Assembly (NCBI GenBank): GCA_964407075.1
Contig: CAYOUE010000017.1
Coordinates: 1-29,216, forward strand
Origin: JAHQVI01 sp964407075
GTDB taxonomy: Bacteria; Pseudomonadota; Alphaproteobacteria; Rhizobiales; Rhodomicrobiaceae
Length of the DNA stretch: 29,216 bases
Reading direction: 5' to 3'
Part shown: positions 20,610 through 29,117 of the stretch, piece by piece
How positions within the stretch are numbered: the stretch's first letter is position 1
Layout of the letters: every line of letters begins with the position of its first letter
The notes under the pieces: generated by a model
What the model was told of the DNA's origin: nothing
What the model saw: the letters and a program-made list of their open reading frames with translations, nothing else
Database searches by the model: none
Program-made: the position numbers and the translations under genes

Positions 20610-23162
20610 CTATTCCGCGCGCAAATAAGGCGCGGATTTCGCATTGAGAACCCGTGCTGTGCCGAACAATCCGAAACCGACCATGAATATGGTCGCTAAA
20701 CCCGCTGCCTGCAATAGAACTTCTGGCGGCGCGCTGAATGAAATATCAAGAACATAGGTCAAAAGGAGATAGGCGACGAGCGCGCCCGCCGCGGCCGCGA
20801 CCAGTGCGGTCGCAAGACCGAGGATCAGATATTCGGCCATGTGCATGAGCAGGATACGCCCCCTTGTCGCGCCTAGGACCTTAAGAACGACCGCTTCGTA
20901 AATACGGCGTGCGCGCGCCGTGCCGAGGGCGCCGGCCAGCACCAATACGCCGGACAGAAGCGTGAGGCTTCCTGCGGCGCGAACTGCGGCGAAAATCTGC
21001 GCAAGCACCGCGTTCACATTCTCGATGGCGTCGCGCACGCGCACCGATGTGATGGTCGGAAATTCGGCCGTCACCGCGCGAACGACTTCAACTTCGCCTG
21101 CCGGATCGGACTGCGGCCAGTTGAGCGTTGCGAGCATGTTGTACGGTGCGGCGGCAAGCGTGTTCGGCGAGAAGATCATCACGAAATTGATGTTGAGCGA
21201 CGACCATTCCACGGTGCGCAGATTGGCCAGCCGCGCCGTGATGTTGCGGCCGAGCACGTTGAACGTGATGGTATCCCCGATATTGAGGCCGAGCGCCCGG
21301 CCGAGATCGGACTCGAACGAGACGAGCGGCTCCCCCGCATAATCGTTCGGCCACCATTCGCCTTCCACTATGGCGGAATCCGAGGGAAGGTCCTCGGCGA
21401 AAGTCAGGCCGCGGTCGCCGTTGAGCACCCATCGCGCTTCCTCTGGCGGCTCGATCTGAGACGTTGGCACGCCGTTAACTTCGACGATCTTGCCCCGCAG
21501 CATCGGCGCGCTTTCGAGACGCGAGCCGGGCGCGGTTTCTGTCACGAGGCGGGAGAACCGGTTGAATTCCTCCTTCTTGATGCCGAGGAAGAAATGGCTC
21601 GGCGCGCGCTCCGGCATCTGGCTCTGCAGTTCGTTGGTCAGGGAGGCATTGGTTGCGGCGATGACCGTCAGCAGCGTCAGCCCCGCGCCGAGCGAAAGGG
21701 TGACGGTGCGCGTCAGGCCGGCCGGTCCGGCGATGCTGCTGAGGGCAAGCGCCAGTTCCGGCTTTCTGGGCCGGGGCAGGCGCGCGGCGAGCTTCTGAAA
21801 TCCATAGCCGAGCGCCGCGAACAGGGCGAATGTCGCAGCCACGATGCCGATTGCTATGGCTGCGATATGCGGCTGGGCCGACAGGAAAACAGCCATCGCG
21901 GCGAGGATGACGGCGCACAGAACCGATGCTGCGGCGAAAGTGCGCGGGGGCAGATGCGACCCGCGATCGACGCCTTCGCGAAGCAACTCGCCCGCGCGGA
22001 TCTGCCGCGCCCGGCCCAGCGGCCAGAGGATGAAAATAAGCGTGATGAGCAAGCCGTAGGCCGCCGACAGGATCAGCGGCTCGGGATAAATGCCGGCCTC
22101 CAGACGTATCGGCAGCATATCGCCGAAAAATCCCAGTGTGACGAAGGGCAGCAGCGATCCGAGCGTCAGGCCGATGACGATGCCGAGCAAGGCGACGATC
22201 ATGACCTGAAGCAGAAAGCTTCGCGTAATGAGGTTGCCCGTCGCGCCGAGCGCCTTGTAGGCCGCAATGACGCGGCGTTTGCGTTCGATGAAGGCTGTGA
22301 CGGCGTTCGCCACGCCGATACCGCCGATGAGAAGTACGGTCAGCCCTACCAGTGTAAGGAATTCGCTGAGCCGCACGATCTGTTCCGTTACTGAAGGCGA
22401 AGGATTGGTGTAGTCGCGAAACCGGAAGCCGGATTCGGATAGCGGCTCCAGCGCCCCGGTGTCGACCGGCCCGCTTTCAGGCGTGCGGATGCGATAGCGC
22501 CAGTTTATCAGGCTGCCCGGCTGTGAGAGGCCGGTCCGCTCCAGCGTTTCGAGCGACATCAACACGCGCGGTCCAAGCGTGATCCCCGCAGTCAGCCTGT
22601 CCGGCTCACGGGCGATGATCGCGCCGATGGTCACGGTCGCATCTCCGAGCGCGATATCGGCCCCCGCCTCGACACCGAGCTGCTCCAGCAGTCCCCGCTC
22701 CACCGCGACTTGCCCGGTTTCGCGAATCGCGGCGATCGTCCTGCCGTTCTCGAATTCGGCCGCTCCGTAGAGGGGATAAGCGTTATCCACAGCCTTGACC
22801 TGCACGAGCGCCTGCCCGGAGCCGTCCGGCAGGCGCGCCATGGAACGCAGCGTGGCGATGCTGCTGACAGAGCCTTGCTCCGTCAGCAGCGCATATTCCT
22901 CCTGCGTTGCCTGGCGGTGAACGACCGAAGCCTGGAAGTCGCCGCCAAGCAGGGTCCGGCCTTCGCGCGAAATCGCGTACTGGATCGCGGTGGACAGCGT
23001 CCCGACCGCGGCGATTGCCGTTGCCCCGAGCGCTATGCAGGCGACAAAGATGTAGAACCCTGAAATCCCGCCACGCAATTCGCGCAGGGCAAGCCGCAAG
23101 CTGAGCGGGAGCGCGGGAAAGATCTGCCTGGCGGGCTGCGGGGCCGTGACCGCTTCGCTCAT
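20610..23162 (-). CDS. ybbP: FtsX-like ABC transporter permease, YbbP type
   Basis: Large inner-membrane permease of 850 residues of the MacB/LolC superfamily, partner of the ATPase encoded just upstream. An N-terminal helix near 30-55 (FYIFVACIALGATAIAAVG) is followed by a periplasmic domain. The first FtsX module around residues 255-340 contains VGLTVLLIGGIGVANAVTAF and the coupling segment RRVIAAYKALGATG. More membrane helices and a second periplasmic domain follow, and a C-terminal FtsX module has YEAVVLKVLGATRGRIL. Two FtsX modules in one chain is the YbbP layout. The ATG at 23162 overlaps the ATPase stop (ATGA), which sets this start over a longer frame from 23237. Confidence 0.93.
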   Translation of the reverse strand: MSEAVTAPQPARQIFPALPLSLRLALRELRGGISGFYIFVACIALGATAIAAVGTLSTAIQYAISREGRTLLGGDFQASVVHRQATQEEYALLTEQGSVSSIATLRSMARLPDGSGQALVQVKAVDNAYPLYGAAEFENGRTIAAIRETGQVAVERGLLEQLGVEAGADIALGDATVTIGAIIAREPDRLTAGITLGPRVLMSLETLERTGLSQPGSLINWRYRIRTPESGPVDTGALEPLSESGFRFRDYTNPSPSVTEQIVRLSEFLTLVGLTVLLIGGIGVANAVTAFIERKRRVIAAYKALGATGNLITRSFLLQVMIVALLGIVIGLTLGSLLPFVTLGFFGDMLPIRLEAGIYPEPLILSAAYGLLITLIFILWPLGRARQIRAGELLREGVDRGSHLPPRTFAAASVLCAVILAAMAVFLSAQPHIAAIAIGIVAATFALFAALGYGFQKLAARLPRPRKPELALALSSIAGPAGLTRTVTLSLGAGLTLLTVIAATNASLTNELQSQMPERAPSHFFLGIKKEEFNRFSRLVTETAPGSRLESAPMLRGKIVEVNGVPTSQIEPPEEARWVLNGDRGLTFAEDLPSDSAIVEGEWWPNDYAGEPLVSFESDLGRALGLNIGDTITFNVLGRNITARLANLRTVEWSSLNINFVMIFSPNTLAAAPYNMLATLNWPQSDPAGEVEVVRAVTAEFPTITSVRVRDAIENVNAVLAQIFAAVRAAGSLTLLSGVLVLAGALGTARARRIYEAVVLKVLGATRGRILLMHMAEYLILGLATALVAAAAGALVAYLLLTYVLDISFSAPPEVLLQAAGLATIFMVGFGLFGTARVLNAKSAPYLRAE

Positions 23163-23863
23163 ACCGCTGCCTCCAGCGCGCGCCCCGCGCTTTCCGATGC
23201 GATCCGCCCGTCCTCCAGGCCGATGACACGGCCGCAACGGTTCGCGAGTTCATGGTCATGCGTCACCAATACCAGCGTAGTCCCGAGTCTTCTGTGCAGA
23301 TTGAAAAGCAGGTCGACGATCTGCTCGCCATTTGCTGCATCCAGATTGCCTGTAGGCTCGTCGGCGAAAAGCAGTTTCGGATCGGGAGCCAGCGCGCGCG
23401 CTATGGCTACGCGCTGCTGCTCGCCGCCGGAAAGCTGTGCGGGAAAATGATCCAGACGGTGGGAGAGGCCGACCAGATGGAGCACTTCAGCGGCGCGTTC
23501 GCGCGCATCCGCCTTGCCCGAGAATTCGAGCGGAAGGGCGACATTTTCGAGCGCGGTCATCGTCGGGACGAGATGAAACGACTGGAACACGATGCCGATA
23601 GTCTCACCGCGCGCCCGCGCAAGCCCGTCCTCGCCGAGCGCCGTGAAGTCGTGTCCCGCCACGCGCACCTCTCCGCTCGTCGCCTTCTCCAGCCCGGTCA
23701 TAATCATCAGGAGTGTCGATTTGCCCGATCCGCTGGGCCCTACGATGCCAAGCGTTTCGCCTTCACGTACGGTCAATGTAAGGCCGCGCAATATGTGGAC
23801 TTGTCCCGCCCGGCTTTGCAGCGATAGGTGGACATCTTTGAGATCGATGATTTTATCTGGCAC
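23159..23863 (-). CDS. ybbA: ABC transporter ATP-binding protein, YbbA type
   Basis: Cytosolic ATPase of 234 residues, MacB/LolD-like. Walker A GIVGPSGSGKSTLL, Q-loop VFQSFHLVPTM, signature QLSGGEQQRVAIARAL, Walker B LLFADEPTGNLD and switch His in LVTHDHEL are complete. I start at GTG 23863 (VPDKIIDLKDVHL), with AGGAG 10 bases upstream; the longer frame from 23941 would overlap the start of the divergent esterase gene and shows no family residues. Its stop overlaps the permease ATG. With the divergent tesA this reproduces the widespread ybbA-ybbP/tesA arrangement. The substrate of the YbbAP exporter is unsettled. Confidence 0.94.
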   Translation of the reverse strand: MPDKIIDLKDVHLSLQSRAGQVHILRGLTLTVREGETLGIVGPSGSGKSTLLMIMTGLEKATSGEVRVAGHDFTALGEDGLARARGETIGIVFQSFHLVPTMTALENVALPLEFSGKADARERAAEVLHLVGLSHRLDHFPAQLSGGEQQRVAIARALAPDPKLLFADEPTGNLDAANGEQIVDLLFNLHRRLGTTLVLVTHDHELANRCGRVIGLEDGRIASESAGRALEAAV

Positions 23864-23931
23864 AGTTGGCGCGCTCCTGAGGATCCGGGGCGATGCGTTG
23901 AAACGGTTGAAGCCGCGAGAGGTTGAACAGC

Positions 23932-24612
23932 ATGGCATCATCCATATGGAAATCCTTTGCGGCCATTGCGAGATGCGCTCTTTTCATGCTCCCCGCACTG
24001 GCTTCACAAACTATTGATGAAGCTCGCGCGCAGGAGCCGGTCGTGATCGTCGCTTTCGGCGACAGCCTCATGGCCGGTCTCAACCTGCCGCAGGAGGACG
24101 CCTTTCCCGAGCAGCTGGAAAAGGCGCTGACGGCGAAAAGCCATGACGTGCGGGTCATCAATTCCGGCGTGTCCGGCGACACCGCCTCGGACGGGCTGGC
24201 GCGCCTCGACTGGGCCATGCCCGATGACGCCGACGCGGTTATTCTGGAACTGGGCGCAAATGACGCACTGCGTGGTCTTCCCGTGGCAGAGGCGGAAAAG
24301 GCGCTCGAAGAAATCCTGACGCGGCTGAAGGCGCGCAATATCGAAGTTCTCATAGCCGGCATGGAGGCTCCTCGGAACTGGGGCGAAGACTATACGCAGG
24401 CCTTCCGTGACATGTATAGCTCCCTGGCCGACAGGCATGACGCGCTGCTGTACCCCTTCTTTCTCGACGGCGTGGCGATGGACCCCTCGCTCAATCTCGA
24501 CGACGGGATTCATCCGAATGCGGACGGCGTTGCCGTCATTGTCGAACGCATCCTGCCCGATGTCGAGGCGCTGATCGCGCGCGTTGCCGCCAACCGGCGG
24601 AACCCGAGCTGA
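23932..24612 (+). CDS. tesA: Arylesterase / lysophospholipase TesA-like SGNH hydrolase
   Basis: Probably periplasmic GDSL esterase/thioesterase of 226 residues. A signal sequence (WKSFAAIARCALFMLPALAS) ends near residue 25-33. SGNH blocks are all present: block I VAFGDSLMAG with nucleophile Ser45, block II NSGVSGDTASDG, block III LGANDALRG, and block V DDGIHPNADG with the catalytic Asp and His. Homologues cleave acyl-CoA, lysophospholipids and aryl esters. ATG 23932 is chosen over the TTG at 23923; AGAGG lies upstream. It is divergent from ybbA with a 68-base gap, so one short region drives both. Confidence 0.94.
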   Translation: MASSIWKSFAAIARCALFMLPALASQTIDEARAQEPVVIVAFGDSLMAGLNLPQEDAFPEQLEKALTAKSHDVRVINSGVSGDTASDGLARLDWAMPDDADAVILELGANDALRGLPVAEAEKALEEILTRLKARNIEVLIAGMEAPRNWGEDYTQAFRDMYSSLADRHDALLYPFFLDGVAMDPSLNLDDGIHPNADGVAVIVERILPDVEALIARVAANRRNPS

Positions 24613-24709
24613 AACCGGCAGGCTCCGCCCATTGCGATCCCTGTGCTTGCGCAAGCGCCGCATATGGTCTGTAAACTTTCCTTAACCGTCATTGCGAGCA
24701 AGAGGGATC

Positions 24710-25747
24710 ATGGAATACCGCAAACTTGGACGCACCGATATCGAGGTCAGCGCGCTCTGCCTGGGCACCATGACATGGGGGGAACAGAACACCGAGGCGG
24801 AGGGCCATGAGCAGATGGACTACGCCGTCGCTCAAGGGATCAATTTCTTCGATACGGCGGAACTTTACCCCGTTCCGCCGCGCGCCGAGACACAGGGCGC
24901 CACCGAGGAAATCATCGGCTCGTGGTTCGCCTCGCGCGGGATGCGCGACAGGATCGTCCTCGCGACGAAGGTCGTAGGCCGCACGCAGGCGACCTATTTC
25001 CGCAAGGGCGAGATCTCACGCCTCCACCGCAGGCATATCATGGACGCTGTCGAAGGCAGTCTCAGGCGGCTACGGACAGACTATATCGACCTCTACCAGC
25101 TTCACTGGCCGGACCGCGACATCCAGGTATTCGGCTCGCTGAATTACAAGCACAGCGACGATTGGGGCATTCCGGTCGAGGAGACTTTGGGCGTGCTCTC
25201 AGAACTGGTCGAGCAAGGAAAGGTCCGCCACATCGGACTTTCCAACGAGACGGCGTGGGGAACGATGAAGTTCCTGCATTACGCCGAAACCCTGGGGCTT
25301 CCCCGTATCGTTTCCATACAGAACGTCTATAATCTTCTCTCGCAGAACTTCGAGCACGGACTTTCGGAGATTTCCATGCGAGAGAATGTCGGGCTGCTGG
25401 CCTATTCGCCGCTCGCCCAGGGCTATCTGACCGGGAAATACGAAAACGGCGCCCTGCCGGAAGGCACGCGCAAGCAGCTTTTCAACCGTCTTCAGCGGTA
25501 CGAGACGCCAGGCGCTCCGGCCGCGATCACCGCCTATCTGAAGATCGCGCGCGACCATGATCTCGATCCGGCGCAGATGGCGCTGCAATTCGTAACCACG
25601 CGTCCCTTCGTGACCTCGAACATCATCGGAGCGACGACGATGGACCAGCTCAGGACCGACATCGACAGCATTCATGTCGAACTCAGCGAGGAGGTGCTCA
25701 AAGCCATCGAACGCACCAACCGCCTGCATACCTATCCATGTCCGTAA
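24710..25747 (+). CDS. Tas-like NADP(H)-dependent aldo/keto reductase
   Basis: Cytosolic TIM-barrel oxidoreductase of 345 residues. It begins MEYRKLGRTDIEVSALCLGT, as in E. coli Tas. The catalytic tetrad is complete: Asp48 and Tyr53 in FFDTAELYPVPP, Lys87 in VLATKVVG, and His132 in DLYQLHWPDRD. The QGATEEIIGSW segment and the long loop around QVFGSLNYKHSDDWGIPVEE are typical of the Tas subgroup. AGAGGG precedes ATG 24710. The physiological substrate is unknown. thpR follows after 28 bases, possibly cotranscribed. Confidence 0.93.
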   Translation: MEYRKLGRTDIEVSALCLGTMTWGEQNTEAEGHEQMDYAVAQGINFFDTAELYPVPPRAETQGATEEIIGSWFASRGMRDRIVLATKVVGRTQATYFRKGEISRLHRRHIMDAVEGSLRRLRTDYIDLYQLHWPDRDIQVFGSLNYKHSDDWGIPVEETLGVLSELVEQGKVRHIGLSNETAWGTMKFLHYAETLGLPRIVSIQNVYNLLSQNFEHGLSEISMRENVGLLAYSPLAQGYLTGKYENGALPEGTRKQLFNRLQRYETPGAPAAITAYLKIARDHDLDPAQMALQFVTTRPFVTSNIIGATTMDQLRTDIDSIHVELSEEVLKAIERTNRLHTYPCP

Positions 25748-25775
25748 CGACGCTCACGTCCAACGGAGGCGCGCC

Positions 25776-26348
25776 ATGCCAAGACTGTTCACCGCCATAG
25801 AACTGCCGGCTTCGGTGACCGGCCAACTCGGGCTGCTTCGCGGCAGGCTTCCCGGCGCGCGCTGGATCGACCCGGATCGCCATCACATCACCCTGCGATT
25901 TGCGGGCGATATCGATGCGATCGCTGCGCATAATTTCATGAATGCGCTCGCACAGGTGCGCTCGCTGTGTTTCACGCTGCGACTGCAGGGCGTGGGCTGT
26001 TTCGGCGGCGGCAGGCCACGGGCGCTGTGGGCGGGCGTCGAGCCTTGCGAGCCGCTGATGGCCCTGCAGCGCGCGCATGAACGGGCGGCAAGGGCGGCGG
26101 GCCTGCCTCCGGAGACGCGCAATTTCACGCCTCATGTCACACTGGCCAGGCTGAATCACACCAAGCCGCAGCAACTGGCGGATTACCTTTCCTATTATGG
26201 CGGGTTCCGGAGCGAGGCGTTCGAAGTCGACGGTTTCACCCTGTTCTCGTCTCGCGCGAACCAGGGCGGCGGCCCTTATCTCGTGGAGGCGGAATATCCG
26301 TTCGATGCAGTGGACGGAGGCACGGGGTTGGCCGCTGGGATGGCCTGA
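25776..26348 (+). CDS. thpR: RNA 2',3'-cyclic phosphodiesterase
   Basis: Cytosolic 2H phosphoesterase of 190 residues that opens 2',3'-cyclic phosphates on RNA to 2'-phosphate (formerly LigT). Both HxTx motifs are present: His37-Ile-Thr39 in HHITLRFAGD and His120-Val-Thr122 in TPHVTLARL. MPRLFTAIELPASV is the usual N-terminus. GGAGG lies 5 bases before ATG 25776. The last 73 bases overlap, in antisense, the 3' end of the phosphatase gene. A gene for another RNA-end enzyme, a Hen1-type methyltransferase, lies only 0.7 kb away on the other strand. Confidence 0.94.
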   Translation: MPRLFTAIELPASVTGQLGLLRGRLPGARWIDPDRHHITLRFAGDIDAIAAHNFMNALAQVRSLCFTLRLQGVGCFGGGRPRALWAGVEPCEPLMALQRAHERAARAAGLPPETRNFTPHVTLARLNHTKPQQLADYLSYYGGFRSEAFEVDGFTLFSSRANQGGGPYLVEAEYPFDAVDGGTGLAAGMA

Positions 26349-26851
26349 TCCGGCTCGCTCTGCTCTGAAGTCAGGCTGACGAGCAGCGCCCGGCACGCTG
26401 TGTCGACGAGCTGGCAGACATAGTTGAAGCCTTCCGCATCGCCGAAGAAGGGGTCGGGCACTTCCTGCACAGGCAGATTCGGCGCGTAGCTCAGAAAGAG
26501 CCGGATCTTGTGGCGGTGCTGGACGGGTGCGAGCCTGAGCAGATTGTTCCGGTTCGCGCGGTCCATTGCCAGGATAAGATCGAATTTTTCGAAATCGCCC
26601 GGCTGGATTCTCCGGGCGCGGAGATTGCTTACGTCGATATTCATCGACCGCAGGGCTTCCTGCGCCCTTTCATCCGGCGCACGCCCGATATGCCAGCTGC
26701 CGAGACCGGCGGAGTCTATATGGAATGCATCGAGAAAACCGCGCTGCGCCGCAATATCCCGGAATATCCCTTCCGCTATCGGCGAGCGGCAAATATTCCC
26801 GAGACAAACAAACAAAATGCTCTTCGGCGACAGACGAGTGCCTTGCATCAT
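26276..26851 (-). CDS. Low-molecular-weight protein tyrosine phosphatase
   Basis: Cytosolic phosphatase of 191 residues. The P-loop FVCLGNICRSP holds Cys16 and Arg22 (CX5R), and VPDPFFGD supplies the general acid Asp near residue 132. The DSAGLGSWHIG and DLILAMDRANRNNL stretches are conserved. The family usually ends near residue 155-160; here a Pro/Ser-rich tail of about 35 residues follows (SEQSEPDQAIPAANPVPPS), and it is this part that overlaps thpR. Two adjacent ATG codons (26851, 26848) are possible starts without a clear ribosome site. A TATAAT lies 30-odd bases upstream. Bacterial members can act on tyrosine kinases for polysaccharide export or on small substrates; none is next to it. 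Confidence 0.92.
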   Translation of the reverse strand: MMQGTRLSPKSILFVCLGNICRSPIAEGIFRDIAAQRGFLDAFHIDSAGLGSWHIGRAPDERAQEALRSMNIDVSNLRARRIQPGDFEKFDLILAMDRANRNNLLRLAPVQHRHKIRLFLSYAPNLPVQEVPDPFFGDAEGFNYVCQLVDTACRALLVSLTSEQSEPDQAIPAANPVPPSTASNGYSASTR

Positions 26852-26966
26852 CTATCAATAATGCATTTCTGTTTACATGCCGCAAATTATACAAAAGTCT
26901 AACCCTGGGATGCAGGCCTGGACGATTTCCACTCGGACTTTCCCGAAACGGTTATTTGTCGGCGGT

Positions 26967-27000
26967 GGGCGCGGCCGGCCTTGCCCTGGCGCCGGCCCGG
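26967..27000. repeat. GC-rich hairpin downstream of hen1
   Basis: GGCCGGC / GCCGGCC-type 7-bp arms with about 11 bases between, 14 bases beyond the hen1 stop on the minus strand. No T tract follows, so it is a weak candidate for a 3' end structure. The rest of 26852-27013 shows no gene. Confidence 0.35.
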
Positions 27001-27013
27001 TATCGGCGAAACT

Positions 27014-27622
27014 TCACCAGTTCCCGGCTGCCGTGAACACCCCCATCTGGCTTGCGCCGCCGAAGGTCGGGTGACGCCCCGCAATGTCGCGGCAGGCGAC
27101 CTGGTAGCCATTGCGGCTGGCGATGCCATGCGCCCAAAGCCGGAACTTCGCCCGGTCCCATTCGAAGCGGTGGTCAGGGTGGCGAAACCTGTGGGAGGGA
27201 ACCTCCAGCAGCGGATTGAACTCCGCATTCGGCGTCGTGATGGCGACGGTTGCCGGGCGCATATCGGCAAAGACAGCCCGCTCCAGCGCCGACAGCCTTT
27301 CCGGGTCGAAATGTTCGATCGTCTCTATCAAGACAGCGCAGTCGTAGCCTGCGAGCGCGGTTCCGGCTTCGATTATCGAGCCGTGCACGAGTTCGACGTC
27401 TGCTGTCGTGGCGCTGTCCAGGGCTTCCAGACGCTCACGCAGGCGCTTGAGAGATTTTCGGCAGATATCGACGCCGACGATCCGCTCGATCCGAGGTTCG
27501 AGAGCCAGGCGGACAAGCAGATCCCCCTCGCCGCAGCCGAGATCCAGCACTGTGCGCGCGCCGCATTGCCTCACGACGTCGCACGCATCCGCCAGGCGCT
27601 GTTCATGCAGCCAGGTTGTCAT
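27014..27622 (-). CDS. hen1: Stand-alone Hen1-type RNA 3'-terminal 2'-O-methyltransferase
   Basis: A 202-residue class I methyltransferase matching the catalytic domain of bacterial Hen1, which methylates the 2'-OH of the 3'-terminal RNA nucleotide. TWLHEQRL opens the domain; VLDLGCGEGDLL (25-36) and VGVDICRKSL bind SAM. The Mn2+ site shows as Glu100, Glu103, His104 (IETIEHFD) with His148/His151 in RHPDHRFEWDR. TTPNAEFNPLLE and SQMGVFT complete the match. The N-terminal ligase-activating region of the Pnkp-associated Hen1 is missing, and no pnkp gene is in the window. ATG 27622 overlaps the upstream stop (ATGA), fixing the start against a longer frame from 27802. Confidence 0.88.
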   Translation of the reverse strand: MTTWLHEQRLADACDVVRQCGARTVLDLGCGEGDLLVRLALEPRIERIVGVDICRKSLKRLRERLEALDSATTADVELVHGSIIEAGTALAGYDCAVLIETIEHFDPERLSALERAVFADMRPATVAITTPNAEFNPLLEVPSHRFRHPDHRFEWDRAKFRLWAHGIASRNGYQVACRDIAGRHPTFGGASQMGVFTAAGNW

Positions 27623-28323
27623 CGTCCGCCTCCGCATTCCGCGGGCCTGCGCATCAGCGCGACGTCCTTGCACGGCGCCTCGCAATGCCAGCCGCGGGCG
27701 GCAGCCAGATGCCGCAAGGTCTCCTCGCGATAGAAGACGACGTGGGTGGGGTCCTTCCGATAATGCCAATCCCGAAATCTCGCATCGTCGGTCTGAAAGC
27801 AAGTCATGATTGCGAGCCAGCCGCCCGGGCGGACAAGCGCCATGAGCCTTTCGAATTCTTCCGCGGGCCGGTGAAAATGCTCCGCCGTCTCGGTGCTGGT
27901 CACGAAGTCATAGACCTGCTTCAGCGGCTTCCGGTCGGGATGGAAGAATGGATCGTAGAGTGCCACTTCGTGTCCGGCCTCGCGCAGCATGGCCGCCAGC
28001 GCAGGGCCGGGACCGCAGCCATAGTCCAGTCCCCGTGACGCCTGCGGCAGGCGGGCGAGCAGCGGGACCGTGAGCCTTGAGAGGAACCGGCGATAGCCGG
28101 GATCATCCGGATGGTTCTCGTGATGCAGATAGTGAGCGTATTCCGCATCAGGCGATGGGTATTGGCGCGGGTCGAGGAACCGCGCCGCGCAAGCCGGGCA
28201 TCGCCAATAGTCTCGACCGTCGACCGACAGGAATGGCTGTGCCCCAGGCGCGCGGCATACCGGACAGGCATCGACGGCTGCAGGCGCAACACCGGTCTCA
28301 TTCGCACGGGCGCCTGCGGTCAT
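27619..28323 (-). CDS. Zinc-ribbon class I SAM-dependent methyltransferase
   Basis: A 234-residue methyltransferase of unknown substrate. The N-terminal zinc ribbon has Cys20-x2-Cys23 and Cys42-x2-Cys45 (ACPVCRAP and WRCPACAARF). The SAM fold follows with GLDYGCGPGPAL near 98-110, the acidic VALYDPFF, and a post-I region VTSTETAEHFHRP. The C-terminal DWHYRKDPTHVVFYREETL is a recognisable family stretch. The ATG at 28323 overlaps the stop of the upstream gene, and its own stop overlaps the hen1 ATG, so it is the middle of a tightly coupled trio. The zinc ribbon may mediate nucleic-acid or protein binding; that is inference. Confidence 0.85.
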   Translation of the reverse strand: MTAGARANETGVAPAAVDACPVCRAPGAQPFLSVDGRDYWRCPACAARFLDPRQYPSPDAEYAHYLHHENHPDDPGYRRFLSRLTVPLLARLPQASRGLDYGCGPGPALAAMLREAGHEVALYDPFFHPDRKPLKQVYDFVTSTETAEHFHRPAEEFERLMALVRPGGWLAIMTCFQTDDARFRDWHYRKDPTHVVFYREETLRHLAAARGWHCEAPCKDVALMRRPAECGGGR

Positions 28324-29057
28324 GCTGTCTCGTTTGACTCAAGCGCAGCGCGGGCGAGATAGACCGTCTGCGTGAATGGACGGTTCTGGAGCGGATTGTG
28401 AAACGTGACCGGTTCCGCCCAGGCATCGGCGAACACGCTCGACATCCGCTTGGTGAATTGCGCATCGGGCTTGTCATTCGACCACAGCCCGAACACGCCG
28501 CCCGGCTTGAGATGGCTGGCGAGCGACCGGAGCCCTTCCGTTCGGTAGAAGCCGCTGCTGCGCTGATCGAGCAAGGCGTCGGGCGAATGATCGATGTCGA
28601 CCAGAATGGCGTCGAAGCGGCGCCCGCGCGCGTCGGGATCGAAGCCGGTTTCGCTGCCGGCCATCGCAAAAAAGTCGTTCAGAACGAGCCGGCAGCGCTT
28701 ATCCCCCGCAAGTTCAGCGCCAAGCGGCAACAGCCCCGTGCGGTGCCAGTCGATGACCGCTTCCAGCATCTCGACAACGATGAGCGAACCGACCCGCTCG
28801 CTCTCCAGTACGGCCTGAGCCGTGTAGCCGAGCCCGAGGCCGCCCACCACGATATCGAGACCTTCGCCCCGCGCTGCGGCCAGTCCGAGACGGGCCAAAG
28901 CGATCTCGGACGCCGTAAACAGACTCGACATCAGAAATTCGTCGCCGAGCTTGATTTCGAAGACATCCACGCCCAGCGCCAATTCGCGCCTGCGCCGCAA
29001 GCTCAGCGCGCCGATCGGCGTCGGCCGATAGTCCAGTTCCTCGAACAGCAAGCTCAT
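28320..29057 (-). CDS. Spermidine synthase-like methyltransferase-fold protein
   Basis: A 245-residue Rossmann-fold protein resembling the spermidine-synthase/methyltransferase superfamily. MSLLFEELDYRPTPIGALSL begins the usual N-terminus; VVGGLGLGYTAQAVLES is the nucleotide-binding loop, with Gly-Leu-Gly in place of the GGGDGG of true spermidine synthases; SLIVVEMLEAVIDWH carries the acidic residue and ILVDIDHSPD the following strand. Loss of the canonical loop makes polyamine synthesis doubtful. I prefer ATG 29057, preceded by GGGAG; an in-frame ATG at 29117 would add 20 residues but lacks a ribosome site. It heads the coupled operon with the zinc-ribbon methyltransferase and hen1. Confidence 0.82.
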   Translation of the reverse strand: MSLLFEELDYRPTPIGALSLRRRRELALGVDVFEIKLGDEFLMSSLFTASEIALARLGLAAARGEGLDIVVGGLGLGYTAQAVLESERVGSLIVVEMLEAVIDWHRTGLLPLGAELAGDKRCRLVLNDFFAMAGSETGFDPDARGRRFDAILVDIDHSPDALLDQRSSGFYRTEGLRSLASHLKPGGVFGLWSNDKPDAQFTKRMSSVFADAWAEPVTFHNPLQNRPFTQTVYLARAALESNETA

Positions 29058-29117
29058 ACGCTCCCGCGCCACTCGGCCGGCCAGCATTCGGACCGCAGGT
29101 AAATGGGATGAGGCCAT

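Noticed and set aside
28320..29057. Call as a true spermidine synthase (speE)
   Set aside because: The canonical GGGDGG loop is replaced by GGLGLGYTA and polyamine-site residues are not evident, so only the superfamily is supported.
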